Of a stretch of DNA of 64,000 nt, positions 20,301-32,519 are shown piece by piece. The stretch lies in NCBI GenBank assembly GCA_024362935.1, contig JANCRA010000177.1, positions 1 through 64,000 of the forward strand, read 5' to 3'. The position numbers were made by a program, and so were the translations under genes. Position 1 is the stretch's first letter. Every line of letters begins with the position of its first letter. The notes below the pieces were generated by a model. The model had not been told where the DNA came from. It did not search any database and saw nothing but the letters and a program-made list of their open reading frames with translations. The DNA is from Setophaga petechia (Eukaryota > Chordata > Aves > Passeriformes > Parulidae).

Positions 20301-21480
20301 TTAGCTAGCTTAGGCAGAGAAGTTCCTCAGACTGGGACTTTCCTTTCTCTTGGAACTGTTTAAACCTGCGCTGGACTGAAAACCCAGAAAAACACCGGCA
20401 GCTCACACCTGTGGCCCACCGAGCTCTGGGACGCTGCATTCCAGCACCAGAGGGACTTAGAAGAGACCGAGTGAGCCAACTACAACCTACAAAAAGGACT
20501 TTCTGAATTTGCCATCTCTTCTTAAATAAAACCTCTGAGCGGTTTTATTTAGTATTATTCATTTTTCATGCTTGTGAATACCTTATTTGTTAAATAAACT
20601 GGGGTTTTTTCATTTTTCTCCAGGGAAGTCTTTTCCTGAACTAGTAGGGCTGCTGGAACTTGCTTTCTAGACGGACCCTTTTGGAGGTTTCCTCCCAAAA
20701 TTTGCCCTAAGCCAGCACAAAGAGTCACAATGAAAACTTCAGCAATGGCATAATTTCCGGGTGGCAAATCTTGTGAAAGAAACTTGACCTTGTTTTCCAG
20801 GAGAGGTTCTTGTGAAGAGCAGACAGAAGATTCCTGGAAACTGAAACAGCTTTCCAGAAGTGAAATGAAAATGAAAGAAAAAATGCAAGATGTTTTCTTC
20901 TGTTTATTTCTATGCTCCCCTTTTCCATGTTGCACTACTTCTCCGTCCCAGTAATTCCAGATGCACCTCACCTCTAAGATCAGTGACTTAGTGATTTTTA
21001 GACACTCTAAAATACCGTGAGCCACACACAGTTTTCCTTCCCCTGTTTTTACTGGAAGGCAACGCTGGAGATGTAAGTGCAGTGCTGGGCTCAGGCAGGA
21101 ATCCTACCCCAAGGGAAGGTGTCCCGACAGTGTTTGACCCTCAGTAAGGACAATGCCCAGCAGCAAGCGAGGGGATTGCTGTGCCAGTGTGCAGGAGTCA
21201 GGGCTCTGCATCGGGGCTCAAGGCTGCAAAGTTCCCGTGTTTGGACAGACTCAGGGGCTGTGCCCGGGGCGCGCGGGGCTCGAACGTGGGGCTCGTGGGG
21301 CGAGCGGGGAATGGACACGGGGACGAACGGCCCCGGTGCTTCAGTTGCAGTGGCGGCAGCGGCGGCAGCAAAAGCAGATAGACCAGAACAATCTTTCTCT
21401 TTTCTCTTACTTTCCTGTGAAAAATGCATGTATATTATGATTGGCTTTTCGCAAATATTAAAATGAATATTATATGTGTT
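20301..21480. other. Repeat-derived DNA, no gene recognised
   Basis: Contains ggtttcctcccaaaatttgc (about 20686-20705), inverted relative to 15466-15485. The stretch 21060-21400 is GC-richer with a short (ggc)n block near 21350. No exon could be supported. Confidence 0.4.
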
Positions 21481-21481
21481 T

Positions 21482-22031
21482 TGTTAGGAAGTAATGCTGT
21501 ATTAATTCTCTTAAGTACTGTGTTAAATAGATTTTTAGGTTATAAAAATTGTTAAAATAGAAACTGTGCTATGTAAGATGCTTTTTTTAACAGAAAAGAC
21601 TTGCAGCGAGATAGCAGCCACAGGACACCTAAATCTTTCAGAGAAAGGGAATTTATCGCCTTCTTATCAGAAGAAACTAACTGCTTCCCGCCTTGAAGGC
21701 GCTGTTAGGATTAGAAGGAAGAAGTTGACACTGACCAGACAGAATCCTGTGTTTGAATGGAATTTATGCATCATGTATGAAGTGTATGAATATGCAATGG
21801 GCTATTGTTCTTAAGGGTTAATCTTTTGTTGGCAGGGGTCCTTTTTCGGGCTCGTGATGCCCAGAAAAAGGTACCCAGACGTCCGTAATTCTTTGTTTTT
21901 ATTGTGTCATATTGTCCTAATTTAAATTGTCCAAATTATTATGACTCTAACTGTATTACTATTTTTATAACCATTTTATTACTATTAAACTTTTAACAAT
22001 TTCAAAAGCAAGTGATTTGGCGTTTTTCACA
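21482..22031 (+). mobile_element. Solo-LTR-like element
   Basis: Begins tgttaggaagtaatgctg and ends ggcgtttttcaca (TGT...ACA). AT-rich with internal gcaggggtcctttttcgggc. It lies directly upstream of the GC-rich start of MROH gene 2. No clear target duplication was seen. Confidence 0.5.
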
Positions 22032-22059
22032 TTTCTCTCTCTCTCCCTTTCCCGCTGCC

Positions 22060-22700
22060 GGCCACCCTTCTCTCGGGGTCCCTTGCCCGGCCTCCCTCTC
22101 CTCTCCCCGCCTCCCTCTCCCCTGCCGGGCCGGGCCATGCCCCCGGCCCGCCCCCGACCCCGGGCGGGGCTGCCCCCGGCCCGGCCCCGGCCGTCCCGCC
22201 GTGGTCTCGCCTCCGCCCGGCTCTGGCCGTACTGGCGGTGGCGCTGCCGGGCGGGCATCGGTGCCTGGGGCCGGGGCGGCATCGCCGCCCTTTGCCTCCG
22301 CCTGGCCCGAGCCCGGCCCCGGCCCCGAGGCAGGCTCCAGGCCCGAGCCCGGCCCCGGCCCCGGCTCCTCCCGGGGCCCGCGGAGGACACAGGCGGCGCG
22401 GCCGCTGCCGCCGCCTCCGCTGCGGCTTCCCCGGCCCGAGCTCCGCCGCTCGGCAGCGCGGCCGCCGGCCCCGAGCCTCCCGTGCCGCGTTCCGAAGAGC
22501 GAACGCCTGGGCATGGCCGGCCCGGCGCGGCTGAGGGGCGCTCGGGGGCCGTTGCTGGCCCCGGGCCGAGCGCTGACAGCCGCGTCCCGCCCGCAGGGAA
22601 GGCGCAGGAGGCCCTGCAGGAGCGGCACCGGCTGGGTTCGCTGCTGGAGCGCGCTCCAACCGCAGCCATGGAGCAGAGAGCCCCGAGAGTGCCCAAGCTG
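22060..22700 (+). promoter_or_regulatory. CpG-rich island at the start of MROH gene 2
   Basis: Very high G+C with many CpG, in sharp contrast to the AT-rich LTR just upstream. It ends in the first coding exon of MROH gene 2. Open frames of up to 465 codons here reflect composition. A ccgcccgcag acceptor-like site at about 22591-22600 would allow a 5' exon within the island. Confidence 0.55.
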
Positions 22701-22840
22701 GCCTGGGTGGAGGAGGAGGAGGAAGGAGGCCCTGGAGCTGCCCCAGCACAGGAGACGGAAGAGGTGGTGCCGTTCAATCTACCGCAAGAGGGTGAGTGGT
22801 AGAGCTGGGCTGCAGGGCTGGAGCCTGCTGCCAACTTGGA

Positions 22841-22950
22841 CCCATCCCATCCCATCCCATCCCATCCCATCCCATCCCATCCCATCCCATCCCATCCCAT
22901 CCCATCCCATCCCATCCCTTCCCATCCCATCCCATCCCATCCCATCCCAT
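22841..22950 (+). repeat. (CCCAT)n microsatellite in intron 1 of MROH gene 2
   Basis: About 22 copies of cccat with one variant (cccttc near 22916). Confidence 0.95.
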
Positions 22951-23380
22951 GCCCTGGGGAAATGCCCACGGACAGGAGAGAAGAGGGGCTGGGCAGACAC
23001 CCCACAGTGGCCGTGCTCCATCCCCCTGGAGCATCCCAGGGCTCTCCCTGCCTGGGCAGCACAGGGCTGGCCTGTGTTCTCCGGCCTTTCCCACAGCCCC
23101 TCAGCTCTGGCTGCGCTCGCTCTTTGCCAGATGCAGCCCTGGAGCGCACACAGGAGCAGGAACGCACCCGTGGCCTCTTCCACAGAACAGCGCAGGTACC
23201 TGCAGCCATCCCCACCTGGGCTGGGCCTGCAGTCCCTGCTCAGCCCAGCACCGTGCTCGGACCACTCCATGCAACATCCCCGGCTTCTTACCCTTCTGCT
23301 ACAGATGGTTGGCAAATTCATGAAGAGGATTCGGGAGGAAGAGACCAGCGGCATGGGCACTGTGCTCAGAGCGTACCCTC

Positions 23381-24274
23381 TGTCGCGATCCGTCCCAGTA
23401 GACAGATGACGCGGTGATTTTTAGGTGCAAAATAACCAGCCAAGGCACAGGGGAATTTACAGCAATAAAATCAACAGGTTTTGTTTATTGATAGAACTAC
23501 AACAATGGTGCGTTGGTAAGGGAGTCAGGGAAAAGAAGGGAGAGAGAGGGGAAAAAGGGAGGAAAAAGGGGGGAATGGGTATAGCTACCGAAACGTGGTG
23601 TTGCTCCTGTCCTTCGAAGGTCCAGCCGTCGGAGGTTCGCCAGTCCACGTCCGGGGAGATCTCAGAGAGCACGGCTAACTGGGGTCCCAGTTATACTGTT
23701 TTTTGGTTGGGGGAAGGGAAGCCGAAACAAAAGGTCTCTAAGGAGGGGGAGAAAAAACCAAATAGGGGGGTACACAGAGTCCAAACCAAGCAACAGGCAA
23801 AGTCCATTGTTTTCATGGCCCAATGCTCGCAGGTGCATTTGTTCTGGGCAGCCTTCCCCCTTCCACTGCACAACTCCAAACAAGGGGGGGAGTTCAGTCC
23901 CAGTCTCTGGAAGACGATGCAATGGGGGTTTTTCTTGCACAGGGAGTTTCTTATCTTGGCTCCTTGATGAGGAGGCCTCTTCTATTTGTCTGTCACGATG
24001 GTTGAGGGCAGGCAAGAGGGGTCTTCTGTGGGAGACCATCCAAAGCTCAAGTCCGGCAGGCCAGGAGGTAGAGAGAGAGAGTCCATTGTTCAGAAGGGGC
24101 AGGACGCCCTCTTCGTGTTCAGCATGGCGTGTTATACAAATAACACCTGTAGAAACAAGCTGACAATCGCGTGACTTTCCCCTCCCCACTGGCTTAACAG
24201 TTTCAACTTTTCGGTGGTTTTCCATGGCAATCGTGAGGCATAAAAATGAAGGGTATTTCGGACAGACTCTTACA
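23381..24274 (-). mobile_element. Solo LTR inside a coding exon, with 5-bp target duplication
   Basis: Begins TGTCGCGATC and ends GACTCTTACA (TGT...ACA). It is flanked by ccctc at 23376-23380 and 24275-24279. The orientation is minus: tttattgat near 23484 is the complement of AATAAA. Same family as 39312-40282, shared stretches including cacgtccggggagatctcag. It encodes nothing and lies antisense to the host gene. Confidence 0.88.
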
Positions 24275-27200
24275 CCCTCCCATCTTCAAAACCAACAGCA
24301 GTGCTGCCCTGCTGGATATGCTTGTGGAGGAGGGTCTTTCCAGTCCAAAGCAAGTAAGCAGCCTGTGGCCTGGCTTCCATCCTCCCAGCAATTGCTTGGC
24401 CTCCCAAGCCACAGCTGCTGCTCACTGTAAGCCTTGAGGCCATGGCAGTGTGGTGGCAAGGGAAGTACTTTTCTGGGCCAGCTGGGCACATGACTCCCTC
24501 TGGCAGCTTTCCAAGTCTCCCTGTGCCTTCTCCAGGTGCCCGCCATGGTGAGGTACATTCACCAATGGCTCATGGCCAATGATTCTGCCGAGCACAGGCT
24601 GGACAAGGCCCTGCTGGATCTCACGGAAGCACAGCCAGATGACACAGTCATGGCGCTCCTGCGTGTGGCCCCGTCCTGTGACAGGTATGGGGCCCACCTG
24701 CCCAGAGGGCTCAGGCCTCCCCAGCCCATCACCCTGTACCACCTGTCCCAGGTGTCTGACCAAGAGAAAGTTCCAGGGCCCTCTGGCTGCTGCCTTTCCC
24801 AGCCCTGGCACGTCAGCCCCGAGCCTGCTGCCATGCTCCCTCCCTGCCCCTCAGGGCTCTGTCCCCACAGGGCTGGGCTGCCTGGCTGCTGCTGGTCAGG
24901 GCCAGTGGGCAGAGGCAGAGCCAGCGCTCAGCCTGGGCCCCTAGGGATGCCCAGGCCACAGTGCTGTGTCTGCGACCCCCCCTGAGACAGAGCTCTGACC
25001 CCACAGATCTGCCATGGCCATGTGGAAGACCATCATGGGCTCAGGCAGGACTGCGGAGCCAGTGCAGCTGATCCTCCTGGATGTGCTGGGGAGCTGGCCA
25101 GAGCACAGCACGTGCACCTCCAATGGGGACCAAATGGTTGTCTTTGGCCTGGCTGTGAGTTTCTGCAAGTGGCCTTTGCTGGCCCCAAGGCCGCCTCTCC
25201 AGCAGCTCTCCATCCTCCTTCCCCCACTGCATCTCCCTGCCTCAGGCGCTGGCCTGAAACCTGGCCCAGGGGCGGCTTCAGGCCCACCAGGCCCTGTGCT
25301 CCCCCTGCCTCTCTCCGGGCCTCTCCCTGCCAAGCTCGGGCCCTGCCACACGGACACGTGGGCACTGAGCGCTGTCTTGGGGGGCTTTGTCCTTTGCAGG
25401 CAACCGTGGTGATGTGGAAGATCCTCCAGGAGCCCCGTGTCCCACGTGTAGTGACGCTGTATTTCCCCCACCTATTTGTGCATCTGCTCTTCCAAGTGTT
25501 CTTCAGCACAGAAGAGAGGCCAGAGGAGGTCGATACCTTCTGGAAGGAATGCCAGGAAGAGCACGGCCTTGCCACCAGCCCCAACAGGTGCTCCATGCCA
25601 GTCCTCCTGTCCCTGCCACGTGGCCTGCGAAGGAGCCAGTGCTGCCAGTGTGACCTGGGCTTTGCTGTGCACACAGGTTTGCAGTGCAGACCCTGCAGTC
25701 CCTGCTCTGCCTCCTCCAGTGTGAGCACGTGGTGGTGTCAATGGAAGGCAAGCGTGGCTGGGACACGCTGCTCTGCGTTGATACCCACCACTCTGCCGTG
25801 GCTCTGCTGGCTGGGTGAGAACCCCCCTTCTCCCCATTGCTCCTGGCATTTGTGCCCTGTGCCCGGGCTCTCCCACACAGTCCCCGTGGCTGTGGGCCAA
25901 AGGGATGAGGGACAGCCAAGCAGACTGGAAAAGGCTGGGAAAGGAGGGTGCCCAGGAGTGGCCACATCTCAAAGGGTCCAGGTCCCCTGGCAGGGTGGTG
26001 AGGAAAGACAAGAACCGTGTGAGTCAGTGCTGGGAGAGGCTTCCCTCTCCCAGCTCAGGGTTTTAGTGCCATTTTCTGCCTTCCAGGAGATGCGCCATGC
26101 ATCCAGGCCCTTGTGTAAAAGGATCTTCTGCTGCCTTCTTGAGATGCTCAGCAAAGAGATGCCATACTGGGATTTCCCTGCTCTGGCAATCCTTGCAGAG
26201 GTGAGCCTGAAGGCCAGCATGACCTGGCTGAGCTGCCTCCCAGCTCTCTGCCCTCTCGTCGCTGCAGCCGCCTGGGACGGTGCCTGTGCCCTGTGCTGCT
26301 GCCTGGGCCCAGCCCTGTGCGGCTCCAGGCTCCTGCCAGCCGGCTCCCCTGTCACTGGCCTGTGCCTTTCAGGTCCTCGAGTGCCTGGACTTGAGGGAAT
26401 GCAGGGACAGCATCATGGATGTCTTGTCATGGCACCTGTGGAGGGAGCGCGCAGATATTGGCAGCCAGCTGCTCAGGGCCCTCGTCCCGCTCAGGGACCA
26501 TTCCCCGCTGGTAAGAAGGGGGCAGTGGCTGAAGCCCTGCAGGCAGCGTGGGGCTGGGCAACGCAGTCGCTTGGCCTTGCCTGGCCTTTGGGCGCTGGGG
26601 CAGCTGCTCCCAGCTCTCCTGCCTCCTGCTTCAGCTGCCCAAGTGCTTCAGGACAGGCCTTTGGCCTCTGGGCCCTGTGGCAGCAGGGTGGCCTTTCACA
26701 AACTTGTGTTCCGCACAGGCCGAAAGAATGTGGAGCCTGAGTGAAAGGCTCACGGAGCTCCTGCAGGTCAGGGTGACCACCAGGCTACTGGACTATCTGT
26801 TCCTGGATAATGGTGCCCTGATACCCAGCCCCATGGCCCTGCAGCTGGCTAAGGTGTTCCTGCCACTCTTTGACAACGTAAGGCTCTGTGCCCCCAGCCA
26901 CGGCCACTGGCTGCTGCCCGGACACCTGGTGCCCTGTGGAGATGCAGGCCTGTGCCAGTGTGGGCCAGAATCAGCTGATGCTGAGCTCTTGCTGCCTTCC
27001 TGTTCTACAGGGTGATAGCCAGGTGCAGCAGCTCTCCATGAGTGTCTTTCAAACCTTGATGTCTGCTGTAGAAGAAGAAGGAAAAGAGCCCCTGATGACA
27101 CAAGTGTGTCAGAGCCTGCTCCCACTGCTCTTCCACAGCCATGATGAGAATCTGCATGTGGCAGAGGTGAGGACTCGTGGGCTGCTGCTCTCCCCCTGGC

Positions 27201-28683
27201 AAGGGCTCAGCTGCCTCCTGCCCTGCACCTGCTGGACTGCAGCCTCCTCCAGGCTGTGGCCCCTGTGCCCTGGGCTGTGGGGCCATCTCCGCCTCTCTGC
27301 TGCTCTCCAGACTTCTCGGGAAACGCTGTTTTGTGCGGTCAAGTTCCTGAAAAGGAAAGATCTTGAAAAAACTGTGAAGAAAGAGAAACTCTCGAAGTTC
27401 GCTGAGCTCCTGGTAAGGACGGCCTGCAAGCCCCAGCCTCAGGCTGGGGAAGGCCCCTGAGGGCGGTGCTCAGTGTGCGGGGCTGACAGCTCTGCCCCTG
27501 CCTGCTGCTGCACCCAGAGGCCGCGCGGGCTCTGCTCCAGGCTCCCGCAGGCCCGAGCCGGGTGTCCATGGAGCCCCGGCCCAGCTGGGCTGCGGGGCGG
27601 CACCGCGGCTCCCCGGGCAGCAGCCGGCCCGATGCCCCCTGCCCTCGGGAGCCCTTGGCCAGCGGCTGCTGGCCGCGCCTCAGGGCTGTGCGGGCAGGGG
27701 AGGCCGGGGCTGGGCGCAGGCAGCGCCGGGCCCAGGGGCTGAGCCCGCACCAAGTGCACCCTCCTGCCGCTCTCTGCAGCTGGCAGAGGACAGGAGCCGA
27801 ACGGCTGAGCACCTGCGTCGGGCCCTGTGCTACCTGGAGAGCCCACAGGAGCCCCTGCGAGAGGCGGCCATCAGGTTCATCGGTGAGCCACGAGCCTGGG
27901 CTGCCCTTCCCCTCCCCGGCCCGCCGCAGCTTGGCCCCGGCCCCTCCTGCTGCCCCGGCAGCGCCAGCCGGGCCCGGCGCCGTGGAGCCCCGCCTGGCCT
28001 GGCCATTGCTGCTGCCGCCCTCTGGCAGCCGTGCCCTTGGGCGGCAGCGTGCGCCAAGGGCTGGGCTGAGCCCTGCCGGGCCAGCAGCCCGTGTGGCCAC
28101 AGCGCCGGCAGCGCCGCTGGCAGGGAGCTGTGCCGCTGGCGCCGTGACAGGCTCTGTGTTCACAGGCATGGCCGGGCGGCACCTGAGGGGGCAGCGGCAA
28201 GAGCTGCAGCTGATCTGCACTGGTGAGTGAGGGCAGCGGGCTGACAGCGGGGGCTGCCGGGGGGAGCTGCAAGCCCTGCCCCGGCTGCGCAGGGCTCTGC
28301 TCCCGTGGGCAGAGCACACTGAGATTTCAGGCCCTCGTGGGCCATTGGTGGCCAGCAGCTTCGGGCTGATGCCCTGGCTCCCTGCTCCCTCCTGGCCATG
28401 GCAAGAGCCGGCTGGGATCGCCCTTGCTGGGGGCTCTCCTGGGCTCCCCGCAGATCCGGCTCTGACCGTGCCTCTGTTCCTCTCTCTTGCAGCCCTGGAA
28501 CGCCTGACAGAGGACACGAGCAGTGCCGTGTCACAGCTGGCACTTGACACACTGCATGTCCTCCGGGCAATCCAGCGTGGGCGATATTCCACCATCTGGA
28601 GGCTGCAAGATCGGCTGTGCAGGGCATGGAGGACTCGGCCTCGCCTGTCGGGGCTCAGCTGCCTGCTCTGCCGGATGACTTAG

Positions 28684-31600
28684 GAGGAGAGCTGATCTGG
28701 GAGGCTGTTTTTGCTGGGGCAACCTGAGCCAGGGGTAAGTTTCCTTTTCTTGAAGATTTTTCTTCTTTTCCATATTTTACCTAGATTGTAAATAGATAAA
28801 TTGTAGATTAGATAAAATTACATATATTAATATATATTATAGATTATTGTAAAGAAATCAATTCTAGAATGTGTTATGATACACAGACTGCCAGGAGCTT
28901 TTCTTTGCTGCCCAGGCTCTGCAGGGCAGGGTGAAAAGGCAGAGCAGTCTGAGGGGTGATGAGGCCCTGAAGGGGGAAAAGGGTGCCTGTGCTCAGCCAG
29001 CTGCCCAAGTGTGCAGTGGGCAAGGGGAAATGGCCAGAAGCCCCTTGGCCTTTGGTGGTTCTGCTGAAGCCTTTGTGCTGCCCACAGAGCGGCTGGGCAG
29101 GGGCCGCAGCTGCGGGGATCCCTGCCAGAGCGGTGCCTGGAGATGGCCACAAGCCCTGTGCCAGGCAGGAAGCGCCATCCGTGTCCCCCTGCCCGTGTGC
29201 TGCTGGCTGCCTTGCTGAGGGCTCCCAGGTGCCCCTGCATGGGGCTGCTCTGGAGCTGCTGTGGGGCTGCGGCGCTGCTGCCGGGCAGCTTGGCCGGGCT
29301 GGGGCAGCCCCTGAGGGGCTGGGGCTCTGGCAAGCCCTGAGCAATGGGCTGTCAGAGGCCACAAACAGCTCTTGTTTGCTTTGGGATCACCGAGAGTTTG
29401 GGGGACAGTGCAGGGGGGAAAGAGAGAAAGTGTGGGCTTCCCTCACCCATGGCTGGGTTTTTCCCTACCATGTAGGAGTTGGGCCTTCCTCAAGGCCCTG
29501 ACAGAGATAAGAGCTTTTACCGTTTTTCTTGTTTTCCCTTTTTGTATCTAATCTCTTTTCAATAATGTGTTGTTTGTTTTTCCAAAGGAAGCATTCCAGT
29601 TGGTCCAGTGTGGATGGGGAAGTGCTTGGGAGCAGCTGTGGCGTGGATGGGCCGTGCCCTTGGAGAAGGCTGAGGACATGGTTTGGGAGCAGCTTTTCCT
29701 CCAGCCATGGCTGGCATGAGGTGGGTCCCTGTGTGCTTGGCAGGGTGGGATCAGAGCTTTTGGGAGCTGGCAGCGAGCACAGGAGCATCCTGCTCTGGGA
29801 GCTGCTGAGGGCTGGATGTGCCGTGGCTGGCTGCAGCCTGGGCACATGTCCTGCCCTCCTGCTCGGTGCCAAAGGCAGCAGGGATGGGCAGCTCTGGGCC
29901 CAGCTCTGGGCACAGCCAGCATGGCCTGGGCACCACAGGCCTTGGCACAAGGGCACAGGAGCCCTCAGCTGACGGGCACTTTCTGCTTTCTCTCCTTGCA
30001 GCCGGGCTCTGCGGGTGCTGAGGCTGCTCTGGGCTCTGCCAGGGCTCTGCTGGGCTCAGCCCTGGGCCCAGCTGGGCTGGCTCTGCCCTCACATTGCTCT
30101 GACAGCTTTGCATCAGATGAGCCCCTTGCCAGCACAGCGCCTGAGCTTTCTGCTTTGGCAGGTGAGTGAGACTCTGCTGCAGGCCCAGAGATTGCAGCGG
30201 GGGACACAAATCCAATTGGCAAGGACCCAAACTCTCCACAGTCCCAGCTGAATGCCTGGATCTGCACAGGGTGTTTTATCTGTCCATTCTTCCTTCTTGA
30301 TTGGCTGGATTTGTGCAATTGCACTTTCTTCCTCCTCTAGCAGTGCCACGAGTGGGCCAAAGCTGGCGAGTGGGCCGTGTTCCTGAGGCAGTGCAGGCTG
30401 GAGCTGGTGGATGGAGAATTGCCCTTCTGCACTGCCAAACCAGAGCAAAAAGCCCTAAGTGGGACTTTGTGTCTCTAAGAAATGCCTGACAGGTTCAAAG
30501 GGAATGTGCAGCTCATTCCCAGGCTGAGAAGGAAGGGCATCTTCTAAAGGATTTGGGCTTTGACAGAGTTTAGATTCCCAGTCCTGCTTGGAGCTGGAAG
30601 GGCACAAAGCAATGTCCTCTTGCTTTGAGCACAATTTCAAATACCAATGTTGGAAACAAAGCACAAAATCTTTTAAAAGGCTGCTGAGGTCAGTAAGGTG
30701 GATCCATGCCATCAGCACATTTACAATGGAAATAACTGAGTTCTCTTTTTAAGAGGATCATTTACCTCTTAATGCAAAGTTACATAAATTTTTCACTAAT
30801 AGTTGGGTTTTGTTTTCATCTTTCACATTTTATATAGCTTTTTTTCTTTTTCCTTTTTTTTTTTTGTTTAAATAGAAAAGATGTCCTACAAAAGGAATGT
30901 CCTTTGCTCCTGGTTCCCGTGTGGAGCAGCTCCCTTCCTGCTGGCTGAGCTGCTCAGGCAGAGCCCGACAGCTCCTGGCCCTGCAGGGCTGAGGCTTTTC
31001 CCCGTTGCTGGGCACAGACTGATGGAGCAGCTCTGCTGAACAGGGCACACACAGAGGGACCAGCAGCAGCTGCCTTTGGCCACCTGAGGCTCCAAGGCCC
31101 AACCTCTGAGCAGCCAGGGCTGGAAGAGACTGGCAGGATCTGATCCCTGACTCTGGGCCAGGGCTGCACAAATGACCCCACAGCAGCAGCAGCAGCAGCA
31201 GCAGCAGTGCATGGAGCTGACTTTGAGCACAGCCCCTGCCCCTCTTCCCTCCCGTGTGCAGCGGTGTCACAGCAGCCTGAGGCACCTGGGAGCCCCCAGT
31301 GCCAGCAGGGACTTGAGATGGCAGCCCTGGGCTCCTGGAGGCTGTGCAAGGAACAGAGCTGGGCACTCCCTGTGCATGGGGAGCTTCCAGATGGAAAAGG
31401 CTGCTGTGCCCAGGCAGCTGCAAGGGCACAGAAAGGAGGCTCTGGAGCACTGGATCTGTGCCAGTGCCACAGTCCTGGGCAGCAGCCAGTGAGCCCCGGG
31501 GGAACAGAGGGCACAGCAAGAGGGACAAAAGCAGGCAAGGGCAGAGACTGGGAAGAGCCAGGCCCGGGAGCAGGACCAGCTGCTCCATTGCACTCTTGGA

Positions 31601-31860
31601 GAAAGCTCTTGGCTGGTTCAAAGCGCAGGAAGGCATGAAGGGCAGAGAGGAGGCCACAGCCAACAATGCTCCTGTTTGCACAGCCTCCCCTCTCTGTGTC
31701 CCAGAAGGAATTGCATGGACTGTGTTCTTCTCTTGAGTCGTCTCATTCAGCAGGAGCAGCTCAGCACCAGGAGCTGAAGGAGCTGAAGCCTCAGGCCACA
31801 GGAGCTGGGCAAGAGGGAACGTTTGGAGCAAAGGAATGCTGCTCAAATAGCCCCAGCTGA
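28684..31860. other. Intergenic, no gene supported
   Basis: AT-rich 3' flank of MROH gene 2 to about 28870, then GC-rich unique-looking DNA. A 492-codon minus-strand open frame covers 30830-32308 but crosses a (CAG)n tract, which it reads as poly-Leu, and CR1-like sequence, so I do not call it. Confidence 0.4.
31181..31208 (+). repeat. (CAG)9 microsatellite
   Basis: Nine CAG triplets in otherwise non-repetitive intergenic DNA. Confidence 0.9.
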
Positions 31861-31867
31861 ATGCAGT

Positions 31868-31990
31868 GGATAGAATCATGGAATCCCAGGATCCTTTCTG
31901 TTGGAAAAGCCCTCTGAGCTCACCCAGTGCAGCCACTCCCCCAGCAGTGCCAAGCCCAGCACTAAACCACGTCCCTGAAGTGCCAAGGCC
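31868..31990 (-). mobile_element. CR1-like 3' end fragment
   Basis: agaatcatggaatcccagga, ctgagctcacccagtgcagc and agcactaaaccacgtccctg are diverged versions of the CR1 3' region in reverse orientation. Confidence 0.6.
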
Positions 31991-32519
31991 TGGACAGCAG
32001 GCCCTGAGCCAAAGGTGGCCTCTGGATGGACCTTCCAAGCAAAGGTTATCTTTGTATTTGCTCCCTGATGAAATATGGTCATTAGCACTGTGATAGATGT
32101 AGCCACTCCTTAGTGAAACATGGATTGATCTTTGTGTATTTAGCAGCCAGACAAGGCCATGAAATCTGACATCTGGCCTTGTTTGGGGCTGAAGGATCAA
32201 AGTCAGCTCTCTTGGTTCCTCCTTGAGCCCTGACCAGGCTTTGGGAGGGACCCAAGAGGAGGATGAAAGCAGATGTTGCCACACTAGCAGTGCTGTCAGT
32301 TTGTTCATTCAGCACTGTCAGAGCTGGGCCCTCTCCCAGCGGGGTTGGAGCCTCACCTGTGGCTGGAGGCACCTGCAGGAATTCCCAGGGCCCAGGAGTG
32401 GCTCTGCAGCCCTGGGCTGTGACAGCTTCCCCAGCTGCTGTGTGGATCTGGGGGATGGTAAAGGCTGAGGGTAAATGCTGCTGGATCTTTCTTAATCACT
32501 GCAAGCAATCTTTGGTGGG

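Larger units (their letters stand above)
22668..28683 (+). pseudogene. MROH family gene 2, 15 exons, disrupted by an LTR and a frame mismatch
   Basis: Paralog of gene 1. Exons: 22668-22791 (ATG, acidic VEEEEEGG), 23131-23195, 23305-23380 plus 24280-24353 (split by an LTR), 24536-24684, 25007-25154, 25400-25587, 25677-25814, 26087-26200, 26373-26510, 26719-26877, 27011-27166, 27311-27412, 27780-27882, 28166-28222, 28493-28683 (TAG). The last exons match gene 1 in length (156, 102, 103) and motif (SPQEPLREAAIRFIG). Without the LTR and one target copy, exon 3 is 150 nt and in frame, as exon 10 of gene 1. The join of exon 7 (ends phase 2) to exon 8 (reads from phase 0) is out of frame by one base. 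The rest is open. The ATG could lie further upstream, since the frame stays open through the CpG island. Transcripts may still exist. Confidence 0.75.

Noticed and set aside
21965..23215. Minus-strand open frame of 416 codons
   Set aside because: Antisense of the same GC-rich island and the (CCCAT)n repeat; composition alone keeps it open.
22012..23409. Plus-strand open frame of 465 codons
   Set aside because: Runs through a CpG-rich island, a (CCCAT)n tract and introns of MROH gene 2 in a frame different from its exons.
27339..28595. Minus-strand open frame of 418 codons
   Set aside because: Antisense to exons 12-15 of MROH gene 2, whose spliced reading is strongly supported.
30830..32308. 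Minus-strand open frame of 492 codons
   Set aside because: Crosses a (CAG)9 tract read as poly-Leu and a CR1 fragment, has no domain or splice support, and the region lacks stops because of GC richness. Kept only as a curiosity.
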